Shown: positions 1 to 8,868, numbered from the stretch's first letter. The stretch is DNA of 42,668 nucleotides from Mycobacteriaceae bacterium (GCA_903970145.1 CAJCHO010000004.1:1-42668); one strand, 5' to 3'. Notes: generated by a model not told the origin, from the sequence alone. Numbers and translations: made by a program.

Positions 1-137
1 AGCGAGCGTAACGGGGCAAAAGCAGCGGAATAAGCCGTCTCCTGAGGCCCAGTCCCGTTGAAATTTGTGCTCAACCGAAGTATTTGATCGCTGCTCATGC
101 AATATCGCGCAGTCAAAGTGACCTGTTCAGAGAATCC

Positions 138-1307
138 CTAGGTTAGCGGATGAATCGTGACCCCGCGCACCACCCGACTGACGGTTCCAGCCGCATTGGG
201 AGAGTCGGGAGTCAGCGCCAGCGCCAAGGACGATAAGAGCGCGAACACCTGAACGAAGAGCAGCATCGGCAAGGCGAGCTCAAGGTCCCCGGCGCCGGCC
301 ATATCGGTCAGAAGAAAATGGTCGGGATGCGCCGACGCCTCATCAACCTGCCCGGTGAGTGCCACCACCCGTGCGGCGGCCTTGTCACGGCGCAGTTCCT
401 GCAAGAGATCGAGATCGTATTTACGGGTGTAGGGATCGTTGGAAATCATCACGAAGACAATGGTGTGCGCGTTCAGGATGGTTTTAGGGCCATGGCGAAA
501 CCCGAGCGCCGAGTCTGCGGCCGCTACAATCCGACCGTCAGTCAATTCCAGCAGTTTTAATGCCGCTTCGCGGGCAATCCCTTTTAGCACTCCGCTGCCA
601 AGAAACACCACACGCTGCGCCGATTGGGGCAAAAGCTGCCGAGCGAAGACCGTGGCGCGCGCCAGTTGCGCAGCCACATTGCCAGGAGTGGCGATGCCGG
701 CAGACGCGGGCTCATCCAGGCCCCGAAAGACCAGAGCTCCAGCCAGCAGCATCGACGAAAAGCTCGACGTCATGGCAAACCCCTGGTCGTGGGTCATCTC
801 GGGCAGAACCAGCAGATAGGCGTCGGGGCGGGTTGCCAGGCGCTGGCACAACTCCCCCTCGCGATTACAGGTGATGACCAGGTGCGCGTGATCTTTCACG
901 AGCGCATCAACCAGCGCGGTGCTGGCAATGCTTTCAGGGCTGCTGCCTGAGCGCGCAAAGGAAACCAGCAGCGTCGGCACATCCGCTTTCAAGTAGAGCC
1001 GTGGCGCTGCAACCAGATCGGTGGTCGCGATACTCTCGATGCGTGCCCCTGCCAGGCGCCCGAGACCCGCCGCCAGCGCGTCGCCAACAAAAGACGAGGA
1101 CCCGGCGCCAGTCAGGATGATGCGCGCGCCAGGACGTGCCAAGAACGGCGCAAGAAACTCATCGAGCGCGGTACGCTCGGCTGCGATCTGGCGGCGCACG
1201 TCGATCCAGGCATTGGCCTGCTGGGCGATTTCGCGCGAAGTATGGGCGGCACCGGCTGTGGCCAGCGCTTCGCCATCCATCCCAAAAAGCGACTTGGTGA
1301 AATTCAT
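138..1307 (-). CDS. agaS: AgaS-like SIS-domain sugar-phosphate isomerase/deaminase
   Basis: This 389-residue cytoplasmic protein has two SIS (sugar isomerase) modules. Phosphosugar-binding signatures are visible as TGAGSSSFVGDAL in the first module and SFARSGSSPES shortly after; a second SIS half follows with FLGSGVLKGIAREAALKLLE. Length and layout match AgaS, which in the N-acetylgalactosamine pathway converts galactosamine-6-phosphate to tagatose-6-phosphate with release of ammonia. The ATG overlaps the stop of the upstream GatZ-like gene by four bases (ATGA), so the two are translationally coupled. It is the last gene of the visible operon. The family also contains GlmS-like and other ketose/aldose isomerases, so the exact substrate is inferred from context; membership in the AgaS group is the safer statement. 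Confidence 0.88.
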   Translation of the reverse strand: MNFTKSLFGMDGEALATAGAAHTSREIAQQANAWIDVRRQIAAERTALDEFLAPFLARPGARIILTGAGSSSFVGDALAAGLGRLAGARIESIATTDLVAAPRLYLKADVPTLLVSFARSGSSPESIASTALVDALVKDHAHLVITCNREGELCQRLATRPDAYLLVLPEMTHDQGFAMTSSFSSMLLAGALVFRGLDEPASAGIATPGNVAAQLARATVFARQLLPQSAQRVVFLGSGVLKGIAREAALKLLELTDGRIVAAADSALGFRHGPKTILNAHTIVFVMISNDPYTRKYDLDLLQELRRDKAAARVVALTGQVDEASAHPDHFLLTDMAGAGDLELALPMLLFVQVFALLSSLALALTPDSPNAAGTVSRVVRGVTIHPLT

Positions 1308-2596
1308 GCGGGTGCAAAGAGAGATGGATTACCGCAAGCGGCGATATAGGGTCGCAGGCTCTGGGCAACCGACTCGATCAGGATCGCATCGACCGTTGTG
1401 CCGATGCGCCCTTCGCGCAGCGCCTCGAACTGGCGCGGCAGGTATTGGCTCAAGAGAGTCAGGGGAACGCCGATGCGATCCAGATTGGCTGCCAGACGGG
1501 TAGTCGCAGCGCGTACGCACGGCACCTGCCAGTAGTAGCGGATGCGGTCTGACAGGCTGAACTGCATGAGCAGCGGCAGGCGATCAACATCCCGGTAATG
1601 ACGGCACCATTGCGCCGGCGCATCGTGCATGGCACCCAGCACCACATCTTTTAAGCGCGAACCGGAGGCTTTGCCCAACAACTCTTCTTCGATTGCGGCG
1701 AGGCCCCAGTAGGCCTCGCGCAGCGCATAGGTCACGGCCGGCCCGACTTTTAGGATCGCGAAGTGGTCACGTACCAGGTTCGCCAGATTCTCCGAGGTTT
1801 GGTAGTCGGTCGAGTGCGCCTCATAGACTATTCCCGCCACGCCTTCGATGGCATGCGAGAGCGCCTGCGCCTTCTCAGGCACATAGTCCACGACGCGCTC
1901 GTGATCGAATTCAACGCCAGGTTGAACGACCAGGCCAATGACCCGTTCCCAGGCCGCCTCGACATCGCTGCGCAAAAAGGCTGCGCGGTGCGCGTCAAGC
2001 GTGGCACGCACGTCCTCCGGTCGGGTGACCGCGATGGTGCTCAATTCCTCCAGTGCACCGCCCGGGGTCGGGACTTCGGTACCGATCACATAGCAGGGGG
2101 GGTCACCGCCGGTCTCATAGGCTGCCCGCTCGGCCACCTCTGCGAGCCGTGCGGCCCGCGCGGCCACCTCTTCCTCGGAGAGCACCGCGGCATCATCGCT
2201 ACAGGCCATCGACGCATCCAGATGAATCTTGCGAAATCCGGCGCGCACATATTGATCGACGAGCGTTGCCGCCTTGTCCATCGCCACAGCTGCCGACTCC
2301 TCCTGCCAGGGACTGGGGCCAAGGTGATCGCCGCCAAGCACGATGCGCCCGATTGGCAGATCCACCTCGCTGGCAATCTTCGCCACCGCACCGCGAAAAT
2401 CATCCGCACGCATGCCGGTATAGCCGCCGAACTGGTTGACCTGGTTACAGGTCGCCTCGATCAGCACCGCCTCGTCGCTTTCGCGCGCTTCCAGCAGTGC
2501 CGCCCTGATAACCAGCGGATGTGCCGAGCACAGCGAATAGATGCCGACGGCGGACCCGGTCTTGTGGGCGGCAACGATCTCAAGCAGCGATTGCAT
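1304..2596 (-). CDS. GatZ/KbaZ-type tagatose-bisphosphate aldolase accessory subunit
   Basis: This 430-residue protein matches the GatZ/KbaZ/AgaZ family in length and motifs: SLCSAHPLVIRAALLEA near the N-terminus, VLGGDHLGPSPW around residue 90 and KIHLDASMAC around residue 125. In enterobacteria these proteins are the non-catalytic partner that stabilises the class II tagatose-1,6-bisphosphate aldolase GatY/KbaY. For some AgaZ relatives a tagatose-6-phosphate kinase role has been proposed. No GatY/KbaY gene and no obvious sugar kinase is present in the window, so either role is open. The gene sits 15 bases after the permease gene and overlaps agaS by four bases. The role in catabolism of a galactose-type sugar phosphate is inferred from family and neighbours. 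Confidence 0.86.
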   Translation of the reverse strand: MQSLLEIVAAHKTGSAVGIYSLCSAHPLVIRAALLEARESDEAVLIEATCNQVNQFGGYTGMRADDFRGAVAKIASEVDLPIGRIVLGGDHLGPSPWQEESAAVAMDKAATLVDQYVRAGFRKIHLDASMACSDDAAVLSEEEVAARAARLAEVAERAAYETGGDPPCYVIGTEVPTPGGALEELSTIAVTRPEDVRATLDAHRAAFLRSDVEAAWERVIGLVVQPGVEFDHERVVDYVPEKAQALSHAIEGVAGIVYEAHSTDYQTSENLANLVRDHFAILKVGPAVTYALREAYWGLAAIEEELLGKASGSRLKDVVLGAMHDAPAQWCRHYRDVDRLPLLMQFSLSDRIRYYWQVPCVRAATTRLAANLDRIGVPLTLLSQYLPRQFEALREGRIGTTVDAILIESVAQSLRPYIAACGNPSLFAPA

Positions 2597-2611
2597 GGGT
2601 AGCTGCCCTGC

Positions 2612-3481
2612 CTAGTCGGGTTGCGCAGCCAGAAGCAGCGCCGCCAGCAGTGCCAGGGCTACCGCCGCAATCTTGGTGATCGAGGGGATCGTGCCCGAGA
2701 TCGATATCGCGATGAGCGTCGTCAAAAGCGGAGCACCGGCATTGGTCAGTGGCGAGACGATGATCGCCTTGCCCTGGCGAAATGCGTAGACGAGCGTCAA
2801 GGCGCCGATCGAATTCAGCATCTGGATGGCGGCCGCAATCCACGGACCGTCCCAGCCCAGATTGATGGGCTTGGTGAAGTCAGTCAGCGCCAGCGCGCCC
2901 GGGATCAGGACGATGCCGCTGATCATCATGTAGATGAAAATGCTCTCGGCATCCAGCGACGCGTGGGCGAGCTTGATGAAATAAGCCTGCAGGCCCCAGG
3001 CAGCGAGCACCACGAGCGACAGCATGAACCAGCTGCCGTAGTCGTGGCCCTCACCGTTGGGCGCATAGTCAAACAGCGGCAGCGCAGCGAGTGCGCAGAC
3101 GATGCCGACAAGGCCCAGCCGCCCGGTACGCTCGCCAAGCAGGATGATCGAGAGCACGATGGTCAGTGCTGGTGACACCGAGACGATCGGGAAAATCAGG
3201 TAGGCGGGGCCGGACGCCAGGGCGCGAAACAAGAGCAACTGGCCACCCGCACCGAGAATGCCGATTGCCAGACCCAGGGCGATCGCCCGCCGGCTGTGCG
3301 CGATCTTCCAGCCAACCGAATGCGCCGCCCAGAGCGCCGGCGCAATCATGGTCAGCGACCACACCACGTAGGAGAGGCTATCCGGGAAACCCCGGTCAGT
3401 CGGGAATCCGGCAAAGGCACCCCAGACGCCCCAGAGCAGCGTCGTCGCGAGCGCGTAAGTCAACCAGCTGCGCGAATTCAA
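2612..3481 (-). CDS. EamA/DMT-superfamily permease, candidate sugar transporter
   Basis: This is a 289-residue, strongly hydrophobic inner-membrane protein. About ten membrane segments fall into two EamA repeats, the usual architecture of drug/metabolite transporters. Residues such as LLLFRALASGPAYLIF in the first repeat and ALTLVYAFRQGKAIIVSPLTNAG in shorter form in the second are typical of the family's sugar- and metabolite-related members. Its ATG overlaps the stop of the alpha-galactosidase gene by four bases and it lies 15 bases before the GatZ-like gene, so it is buried inside the sugar operon. That position makes it the likely inner-membrane carrier of the released sugar, since no MFS, ABC or PTS permease is seen here. 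The substrate is an inference; the EamA assignment is firm. Confidence 0.87.
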   Translation of the reverse strand: MNSRSWLTYALATTLLWGVWGAFAGFPTDRGFPDSLSYVVWSLTMIAPALWAAHSVGWKIAHSRRAIALGLAIGILGAGGQLLLFRALASGPAYLIFPIVSVSPALTIVLSIILLGERTGRLGLVGIVCALAALPLFDYAPNGEGHDYGSWFMLSLVVLAAWGLQAYFIKLAHASLDAESIFIYMMISGIVLIPGALALTDFTKPINLGWDGPWIAAAIQMLNSIGALTLVYAFRQGKAIIVSPLTNAGAPLLTTLIAISISGTIPSITKIAAVALALLAALLLAAQPD

Positions 3482-4863
3482 GGGGCGCGCTCCTTCTGCT
3501 CGGCCGCATCCGCTTTGGCAGACTTCTTCAAGGGCGCGTGGGTCAGGCGCAGGATCTTCGCTTCATGGCTGATCACTTCGGTAGTGAAGGGGATGTCGTA
3601 GGGCCCCATGTTCTTGTGCTTCCACAGGTCGCGCACCGCGTAGCGGTCCCATTCGAGCTGCATGTCCTTGCGCGGACTGATCGTCACGTCGGCAGTGGCG
3701 CTGCCGCGATTAAGCAACGCCACTGCCCAGCTTCCGTCAGCGAGAGGCTTGGCAAAAACCTGGATGAGACCGTCGTCACGCACGCGCGTTGCCTGCTGGC
3801 CCAGTGGGTCCTGGTTCAGTGCGATCACTTCCCGGTTGGTGAGCGTCGCTAGCGAATCGGCATCGAGGTGGCGCACATCGGCCCCTTCGAGGAGCGGTGA
3901 GTCGAGCATCGCCCACATCGAGAAATGCGTGCGGTATTCGACATTCGATGCGCCGGCACCCACGAGATAAGGGCTCTTGCCGTTCAAGCCGACAATCATC
4001 ATGTCGTAGTCGTTCCAGTGCCCGGGTCCGGCGTATTTCTCGAGACCCACACCGTGATCGATCAGATCGAGCACGTCGAAGTAATACTTTTCGCGATTGC
4101 CCGGATAGTCAAAGTCATCCGAAATGTCCTGGCCGATGCGCCAGTAACTGGCGCCAACGGAGGCCGCCCACTCCCAGGTATTGACCCAGCCACAGTGACA
4201 GGCGTTAAGCACGATGTCGCGTTTGCTTGCCACCAGTGCCTTCGACATGCTGCGAAACACTTCCTCGACCACGGCCTGGGGCGCATCCTTGTGCGAGCAG
4301 CAGCTGTCGTATTTCAGATGATCGACGCCCCAGGAGGCAAACATCGCCGCGTCCTCGGTCTCGTGGCCGCCGCTGCCGGTGTAACCCGCGCAGGTGATGT
4401 CCCCGGGTCCGGAATAGATCCCGAACTTCATGCCCTTGGAATGCGCATAGTCGGCCAGGTACTTCATGCCATGCGGGAATTTGACGGGATCGACTTCGAG
4501 CGGGTGCTTCGCGCGTGAGCCCTTGTAGCGCTGCCAACCGTCGTCGATATTGACGTAGACATAGCCTGCGTCGCGCATGCCGTTGGCAACCATCGCATCG
4601 ATGGTCTCCACAATCAGCTTTTCGTCGATTTCTTCCGCGAACTGCGACCAGGAGATCCAGCCCATGGGCGGCGTTGGCGCGAGGATCTTGCCGGAGGCCG
4701 ACGCAGGACCGGTAGCAGGCACACTGTCGGCCGCCCAGACCGGGCGAGATGCGGGTGTCGATGCGAGGCCGGCAAGTCCCGCAACCAGGAGCGCCGTTGC
4801 CACAAAGCCGCGTCCCCGTTTGCGGGCCCTCGCCATCGGTCCTGCCTCGCCTGCTATCCGCAT
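3478..4863 (-). CDS. GH27 alpha-galactosidase-type glycoside hydrolase, exported
   Basis: This 461-residue protein has an N-terminal signal segment (a basic stretch, then GFVATALLVAGLAGLAS) followed by a GH27 catalytic barrel. The nucleophile is Asp186 in LKYDSC, the acid/base is probably Asp246 in YWRIGQDI, and GPGHWNDYDMM and LNQDPLGQQA are further family hallmarks. The family hydrolyses terminal alpha-galactosides or alpha-N-acetylgalactosaminides with retention. The loop that in alpha-galactosidases carries Cys-Glu-Trp reads NACHCGWVNTW, so the sugar-recognising glutamate is not evident. It lies 15 bases after the receptor gene and overlaps the permease gene, implying periplasmic cleavage of an imported glycoside. 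Two starts are possible: the ATG used here, or one 27 bases downstream with a better-spaced purine-rich site. Confidence 0.9.
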   Translation of the reverse strand: MRIAGEAGPMARARKRGRGFVATALLVAGLAGLASTPASRPVWAADSVPATGPASASGKILAPTPPMGWISWSQFAEEIDEKLIVETIDAMVANGMRDAGYVYVNIDDGWQRYKGSRAKHPLEVDPVKFPHGMKYLADYAHSKGMKFGIYSGPGDITCAGYTGSGGHETEDAAMFASWGVDHLKYDSCCSHKDAPQAVVEEVFRSMSKALVASKRDIVLNACHCGWVNTWEWAASVGASYWRIGQDISDDFDYPGNREKYYFDVLDLIDHGVGLEKYAGPGHWNDYDMMIVGLNGKSPYLVGAGASNVEYRTHFSMWAMLDSPLLEGADVRHLDADSLATLTNREVIALNQDPLGQQATRVRDDGLIQVFAKPLADGSWAVALLNRGSATADVTISPRKDMQLEWDRYAVRDLWKHKNMGPYDIPFTTEVISHEAKILRLTHAPLKKSAKADAAEQKERAP

Positions 4864-4878
4864 CGTCCTGTCTCGTTC

Positions 4879-7800
4879 CTAGAGCTTTAAGCTCAAACCA
4901 ATCACGAAAGTACGGCCATAGGCGCTGTAGCCATCGCCCACGCTGCTGCTGGTACCGGTATTGCCGTTGCTGTAGATCGTATCCTGTCGGCCGTTGGCAA
5001 AGGACTTGAAGATCGAATTGGACAGGTTCTTGCCCTCGATGTAGATCTTCAGGTCGCGCGATACTTCGTAGGACGCGGTTGCTGTCAACCAGACAAAGGA
5101 ATCGGCGATATTGGCCCATCCCGGCACTTCTGTCGTCGAATTCTCGACAAAGCGACCGGCATAGTCGCACGACAGGGCACCCGCCCAGGGACCCTTCTCG
5201 TACATCAGGCCAATCGACGCGGTATTGGGCGAGACCCCTTCAAGCTGGCCGACATAGTCACCGAGCACCCAGGCCTTGCTCCAAGAGCGCGTGTACTGGG
5301 TGCGCACGCCAAAGCCGTTGTCCCACCAGTGCTGCCAGGCAAGTTCCAGCCCGCTGACAAGGGCGCGATCGCCGTTGATCGGCTGCTGGATCGAATACAG
5401 ATAGCCCGGCACGCCAATATTGACGTTGTTGGTGGTCTCGGTCGTGATGAAATCCGTCAGGCGCTTGGCAAAAATCGCCGCGGTAATTGCCGATTTCGGC
5501 TCATAGTAGTACTCGATCGAGGTGTCGAACTGGGTCGAGCGAATCGGTTTCAAGTCCGCGTTGCCCGAGTAGTAGAGCTCGTAGACCCGATTGATCGTGC
5601 CATCGGTATAGGTTGGCGCTAATTGGTTCAGGTTCGGCCGGGCAATCGCCTGCGCGAGACCCAAGCGTAGCTGCAACTCATCGCTGAATTCGTAAAGATA
5701 GTTGGCAGCCGGCAGCGGCACCGTATAGGAGCCGTCGGCCGTGACCGGCTGCGCCAGGCTGTAGGTGACCTGGGGTGCGGAAGTCGGGATGTTCGGCGTC
5801 GGATCGTAGACCGACAGGATGCGATTGACGGCAGTGGAGGCCGTGGTGTCGGTGTGCGTCAGACGCACGCCGACATTGCCCGACCAGTGGTCGCCCGAGA
5901 AGGTGCCTTCGGCATAGATGTCGCTGGTATCTTCAGTGACCGAGTAGGAGTTGGTCGGGTTGAACTGCGGCAGGGTCAAGGCGAAATCATAGACCGACGC
6001 CAGAGCACCCTGCTGCAGATTGGGCAGGCCGTTGAGCTTTTTTAGGGCATTCAGGTAAGCCTGGACGTTGAACTGAGCGAGATTCATCGGGAAGGATCCG
6101 CCCGAACCCTGCATGAAGTTCGGCAGGCTGATGATCGAGACTACGTTGGAGCCGAGCGAACCGAAGCTGATCGGACTCTGACCGACCGGTGTGACATAGA
6201 GGTTGGAGTACTGGTTCGAGCCGTTGGTCCAGTCATTGCTGTCGTCGGCGCGTGACTTGGTGCGATTGGTGCGGGTAATGCCGAACTCGATCGTATCGAA
6301 ATTGCCGACCCCAACCGAATAGGATCCTGACAGGAGCCCGTCCGTCACCTCGTCCTTGACCGAGTAACCTGACAGGCCGACGTAGTGCGGATCCCAGTAG
6401 TTGTTATTGTTCAGGTAACCGTTGGCCAGAGCCGTGCCGTAGTTCATGCCATTGGGCAGCGTCACGCCGATATTGGGCAGGCCGCCATTGGTGTTGGTCC
6501 AATTGATGATGCTGCCCTGGGTAGCTGCCGAGTAACCGACCCCCGCGGCGATGAAAGTGTCCTGACCGCCCTCGGGTCGATCTGCCCGCGAACGATAGAT
6601 GTCGCCGGTAATCTTCAAATCGGGCGACGCCTGCCAGACGGCGTTGGTACCGATGAGAGAAGTCGTAACCACCCGATCGATCGTGTTGTTGACGATCTCG
6701 TGCACGAAATTGTTGGCCTGAAAGGAGGTGATCACGCCGTTCTTGACGACCACGTGCGACCACTCCGGGTTGCCGAACTGGTCATAGGCGAAGTCCGGGT
6801 AATAGGCTTCGTTGTAGGCGCGCTGCGGGTCATCCAGATGGGTATAGAGGCCGTCGACGGTCACCTTCAGGTCGGAATTGGGCTTCCACTGAAAGGCGGT
6901 CGAGAGGGCGTCACGGCGCTTCTCATCGATCACCGACCCAAACGAGATGCAGCACTCCCCCACCACCGGCTGGCTGTTGGGGCCGGTGAGAGGCCAGACG
7001 CCCGGATTCTGCGGATCATAGGTGTTGTAGTTCAGGGCATCGGTGCGCGTTTTGATGTCGGACGAGACCACGCCTATCAAGAGACCCAGGGTGCGGTCAT
7101 CGTTGGTGTCCGACACAAAGGCGGAATACTTCCTGCCGCCAAAGTAGGACATGTCGTTGTAGCTGTCCTCGGCACGGATCGCCCCATGAAATCCCGGATC
7201 ATCGAAGGGTCGCGCCGAGCGCAGATTGACGGTACCGCCGATACTGCCCTCGACGTCAGACGCCTGCGCCGACTTCAGCACGTCGGCACCCGAAATCACG
7301 TCGGCCGGCAAAACGTCAAAGGCGAGATCGCGCCCGTCATCGTCGGTCGCTAGGATCCGGCCATTCAGGGTGACGATGTTGTACTGCGAGCCGAGCCCTC
7401 GCACCCCTACATAGAGGCCCTCGCCGCCGGTGGTGCGCGAGATCGAGATGCCGGTGATATGACTGAGCGAATCGGCGACGTTGTCGTCCGGGAATCGTCC
7501 GAGCTCGGTGGCGTTGATCGAGTCGAGCACGATGCCGGCATTTTTCTTGATATCGAGCGATTTGCCGGTGCTGCCACGCAAACCCGTCACCACCGTCGTG
7601 CCAAGGTCGGTGACATCTCCCGAAGCAGGTGTCGCAGTCCCCGTGGCTGCAGGGCTGCCTGTCGCTGGCGCAGTTCCCGTGCCAGGAGTTTGCTGGGCAG
7701 TCTGGTCGGCATTACCGATCTCGGAAGCAGCGATGAGCGGCGCCGCATCCTTTGCTGCGGGCTTTTCTTCGGCGCCCGGTGTCTGGACTGATCTCTCGGT

Positions 7801-7905
7801 TTGCTGCGGTGGAGTGCCCGTCGTTGGGGCCTGTTGAGCGCCGGCCAATTGCCAGGGCGCGAATGCGAGCGCGATCGAAATCGCAAGTGTCTTGCGCTTA
7901 CCCAT
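4879..7905 (-). CDS. TonB-dependent outer-membrane receptor for a glycoside
   Basis: The chosen ATG gives 1008 residues and a clean signal peptide (MGKRKTLAISIALAFAPWQ, then LAGAQ) and sits nine bases after an AGGGGGGA ribosome site; an in-frame start 45 bases upstream is less likely. An Ala/Thr/Pro-rich linker follows to about residue 100. Next come the plug domain, with DDNVADSLSHITGISISRTT and a GVRGLGSQYNIVTLNGR stretch, and a long barrel ending in GRTFVIGLSLKL. This is the large receptor type found in carbohydrate loci of Xanthomonas- and Caulobacter-like bacteria. It is the first gene of the five-gene operon, so it probably imports the glycoside that the GH27 enzyme cleaves. The sugar itself cannot be read from the sequence. 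Confidence 0.93.
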   Translation of the reverse strand: MGKRKTLAISIALAFAPWQLAGAQQAPTTGTPPQQTERSVQTPGAEEKPAAKDAAPLIAASEIGNADQTAQQTPGTGTAPATGSPAATGTATPASGDVTDLGTTVVTGLRGSTGKSLDIKKNAGIVLDSINATELGRFPDDNVADSLSHITGISISRTTGGEGLYVGVRGLGSQYNIVTLNGRILATDDDGRDLAFDVLPADVISGADVLKSAQASDVEGSIGGTVNLRSARPFDDPGFHGAIRAEDSYNDMSYFGGRKYSAFVSDTNDDRTLGLLIGVVSSDIKTRTDALNYNTYDPQNPGVWPLTGPNSQPVVGECCISFGSVIDEKRRDALSTAFQWKPNSDLKVTVDGLYTHLDDPQRAYNEAYYPDFAYDQFGNPEWSHVVVKNGVITSFQANNFVHEIVNNTIDRVVTTSLIGTNAVWQASPDLKITGDIYRSRADRPEGGQDTFIAAGVGYSAATQGSIINWTNTNGGLPNIGVTLPNGMNYGTALANGYLNNNNYWDPHYVGLSGYSVKDEVTDGLLSGSYSVGVGNFDTIEFGITRTNRTKSRADDSNDWTNGSNQYSNLYVTPVGQSPISFGSLGSNVVSIISLPNFMQGSGGSFPMNLAQFNVQAYLNALKKLNGLPNLQQGALASVYDFALTLPQFNPTNSYSVTEDTSDIYAEGTFSGDHWSGNVGVRLTHTDTTASTAVNRILSVYDPTPNIPTSAPQVTYSLAQPVTADGSYTVPLPAANYLYEFSDELQLRLGLAQAIARPNLNQLAPTYTDGTINRVYELYYSGNADLKPIRSTQFDTSIEYYYEPKSAITAAIFAKRLTDFITTETTNNVNIGVPGYLYSIQQPINGDRALVSGLELAWQHWWDNGFGVRTQYTRSWSKAWVLGDYVGQLEGVSPNTASIGLMYEKGPWAGALSCDYAGRFVENSTTEVPGWANIADSFVWLTATASYEVSRDLKIYIEGKNLSNSIFKSFANGRQDTIYSNGNTGTSSSVGDGYSAYGRTFVIGLSLKL

Positions 7906-7983
7906 GCCCCAGATCCCCCCTGAAAGGATGCCAGATAGTGCGCCTCCCATCCCTGAAGGCGCGTCGAAAGTTCTGTGCGATTA

Positions 7984-8020
7984 CTTTCACATACTTTCGT
8001 TAATATCTTCGATTGCTTTC
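7984..8020 (-). promoter_or_regulatory. Phased CTTTC repeats, candidate DeoR/AgaR-type operator
   Basis: CTTTC occurs at 7984-7988, 7994-7998 and 8016-8020, with a weaker CTTC at 8007-8010. The copies are about 10-11 bases apart, one helical turn, and lie roughly 80-115 bases before the receptor start. E. coli AgaR, a DeoR-family regulator of GalNAc genes, binds TTTCRTTT-rich direct repeats, so an AgaR-like operator fits. No regulator gene is in the window. An inverted repeat CGATTGC (8010-8016) and GCAATCG (8035-8041) overlaps the last copy. Confidence 0.4.
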
Positions 8021-8340
8021 GTATTCTTACCGCAGCAATCGGGCAAGTCAAGTAGGTTTTCCGAAAATTCTCCCGATAGGAAGCCCAGATCGGGGCCCAT
8101 GGGCCCGAAGGAACTAGCCTCGCCGCGACAGAAGCCCGGCCAGGCGAGCGGGTCGCGGTATTTCTGCAGGCTTACCTATTTGGAGAGCGTAAGGTTCCAC
8201 AAATATGTCACTGGCCGGCTTTCGGAACATCGACTGAGAGATGGGCGGATGCAGCTAACCGACGCCAAGCCTGGAGTGGTTAGCGCGAAGTAAAATCCAC
8301 CAACTTTCGGGTTTCTGGATCACACCCTTGGAGCAGACAC
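8021..8340. other. Intergenic stretch between receptor operon and DUF6933 gene
   Basis: This stretch shows no supported gene on either strand. It contains a 14-base perfect palindrome, GGGCCCATGGGCCC, at 8093-8106. It should also hold the promoter of the downstream GTG-started gene, but I cannot pick -35 and -10 boxes with confidence. Confidence 0.5.
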
Positions 8341-8832
8341 GTGTATCGCCTGTGTTGTACCAAGAAGCTACTAGGACGCATGAACCTCAAGCCATGCGAA
8401 GCGACCCCACCCACGACGACCGTATTGGGCGATTGGTACGCCACCGTCCTTTTCTGGAGGCCGCAAGTAGCATTGCTCGTGAACGAACGCACTCTATTGC
8501 CGATATTGCTACCCCTTGCACCAGCCGCGACGCTTCCGAGTCGACTGCCAATGGAGCTGGCGAGACAATTGGCAGCATGCGGCCTCGCTGAGCGTTTTGT
8601 TGATGAAGAGCTTGCGTCGATGCAGGAATGCTGCGTGACCAAGACGGGCAACCGAACTCTGATCGGAATGCTCAACGAGTTCTCATTCCTGGCAGACGCC
8701 TATCGGGATCGAGGCGAGTCTGTCGATCTGTCTTTGCTCGCGCGCAGACTCGCAACGACGCCTTGCGGACCTCTCAAGCACCAGAGCCCGGCACGGGTGC
8801 TTGCTGCGCTGCGACTGCCCGCTGCGTCGTAG
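8341..8832 (+). CDS. DUF6933 family protein of unknown function
   Basis: This 163-residue protein starts at GTG, with GGAG about eight bases upstream. It carries the hallmarks I associate with the DUF6933 family: an N-terminal RLCCTKKLL, then TTTVLGDWYATVLFWRPQ, then the strongly conserved LVNERTLLPILLPLAP. Later come the SMQE segment, a GMLNEFSFLAD segment and a final CGPLKHQSPARVLAAL. No signal peptide or membrane segment is seen, so it is probably cytoplasmic. The family has no known function. It stands alone on the plus strand between two minus-strand units and converges on the GGDEF-EAL gene, so the neighbours give no clue. Confidence 0.78.
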   Translation: MYRLCCTKKLLGRMNLKPCEATPPTTTVLGDWYATVLFWRPQVALLVNERTLLPILLPLAPAATLPSRLPMELARQLAACGLAERFVDEELASMQECCVTKTGNRTLIGMLNEFSFLADAYRDRGESVDLSLLARRLATTPCGPLKHQSPARVLAALRLPAAS

Positions 8833-8849
8833 CCAGCCGATGACCGACC

Positions 8850-8868
8850 AGAGCGAACCCAGCGCTCT
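8850..8868. terminator. Short hairpin between convergent genes
   Basis: AGAGCG (8850-8855) and CGCTCT (8863-8868) can pair around a seven-base loop in the 54-base gap between two converging genes. No T-run follows on either strand, so a terminator role is only suggested by position. Confidence 0.25.

Noticed and set aside
1-137. Possible end of a gene left of the window
   Set aside because: Too short to judge; no recognisable coding end or terminator was seen.
6385-7353. Plus-strand open frame opposite the TonB receptor
   Set aside because: Low complexity, no family resemblance, and the receptor plug domain is clearly on the other strand.
8093-8106. 14-base palindrome GGGCCCATGGGCCC
   Set aside because: Such palindromes are not rare in GC-rich DNA; there is no second copy or flanking structure to suggest a site.
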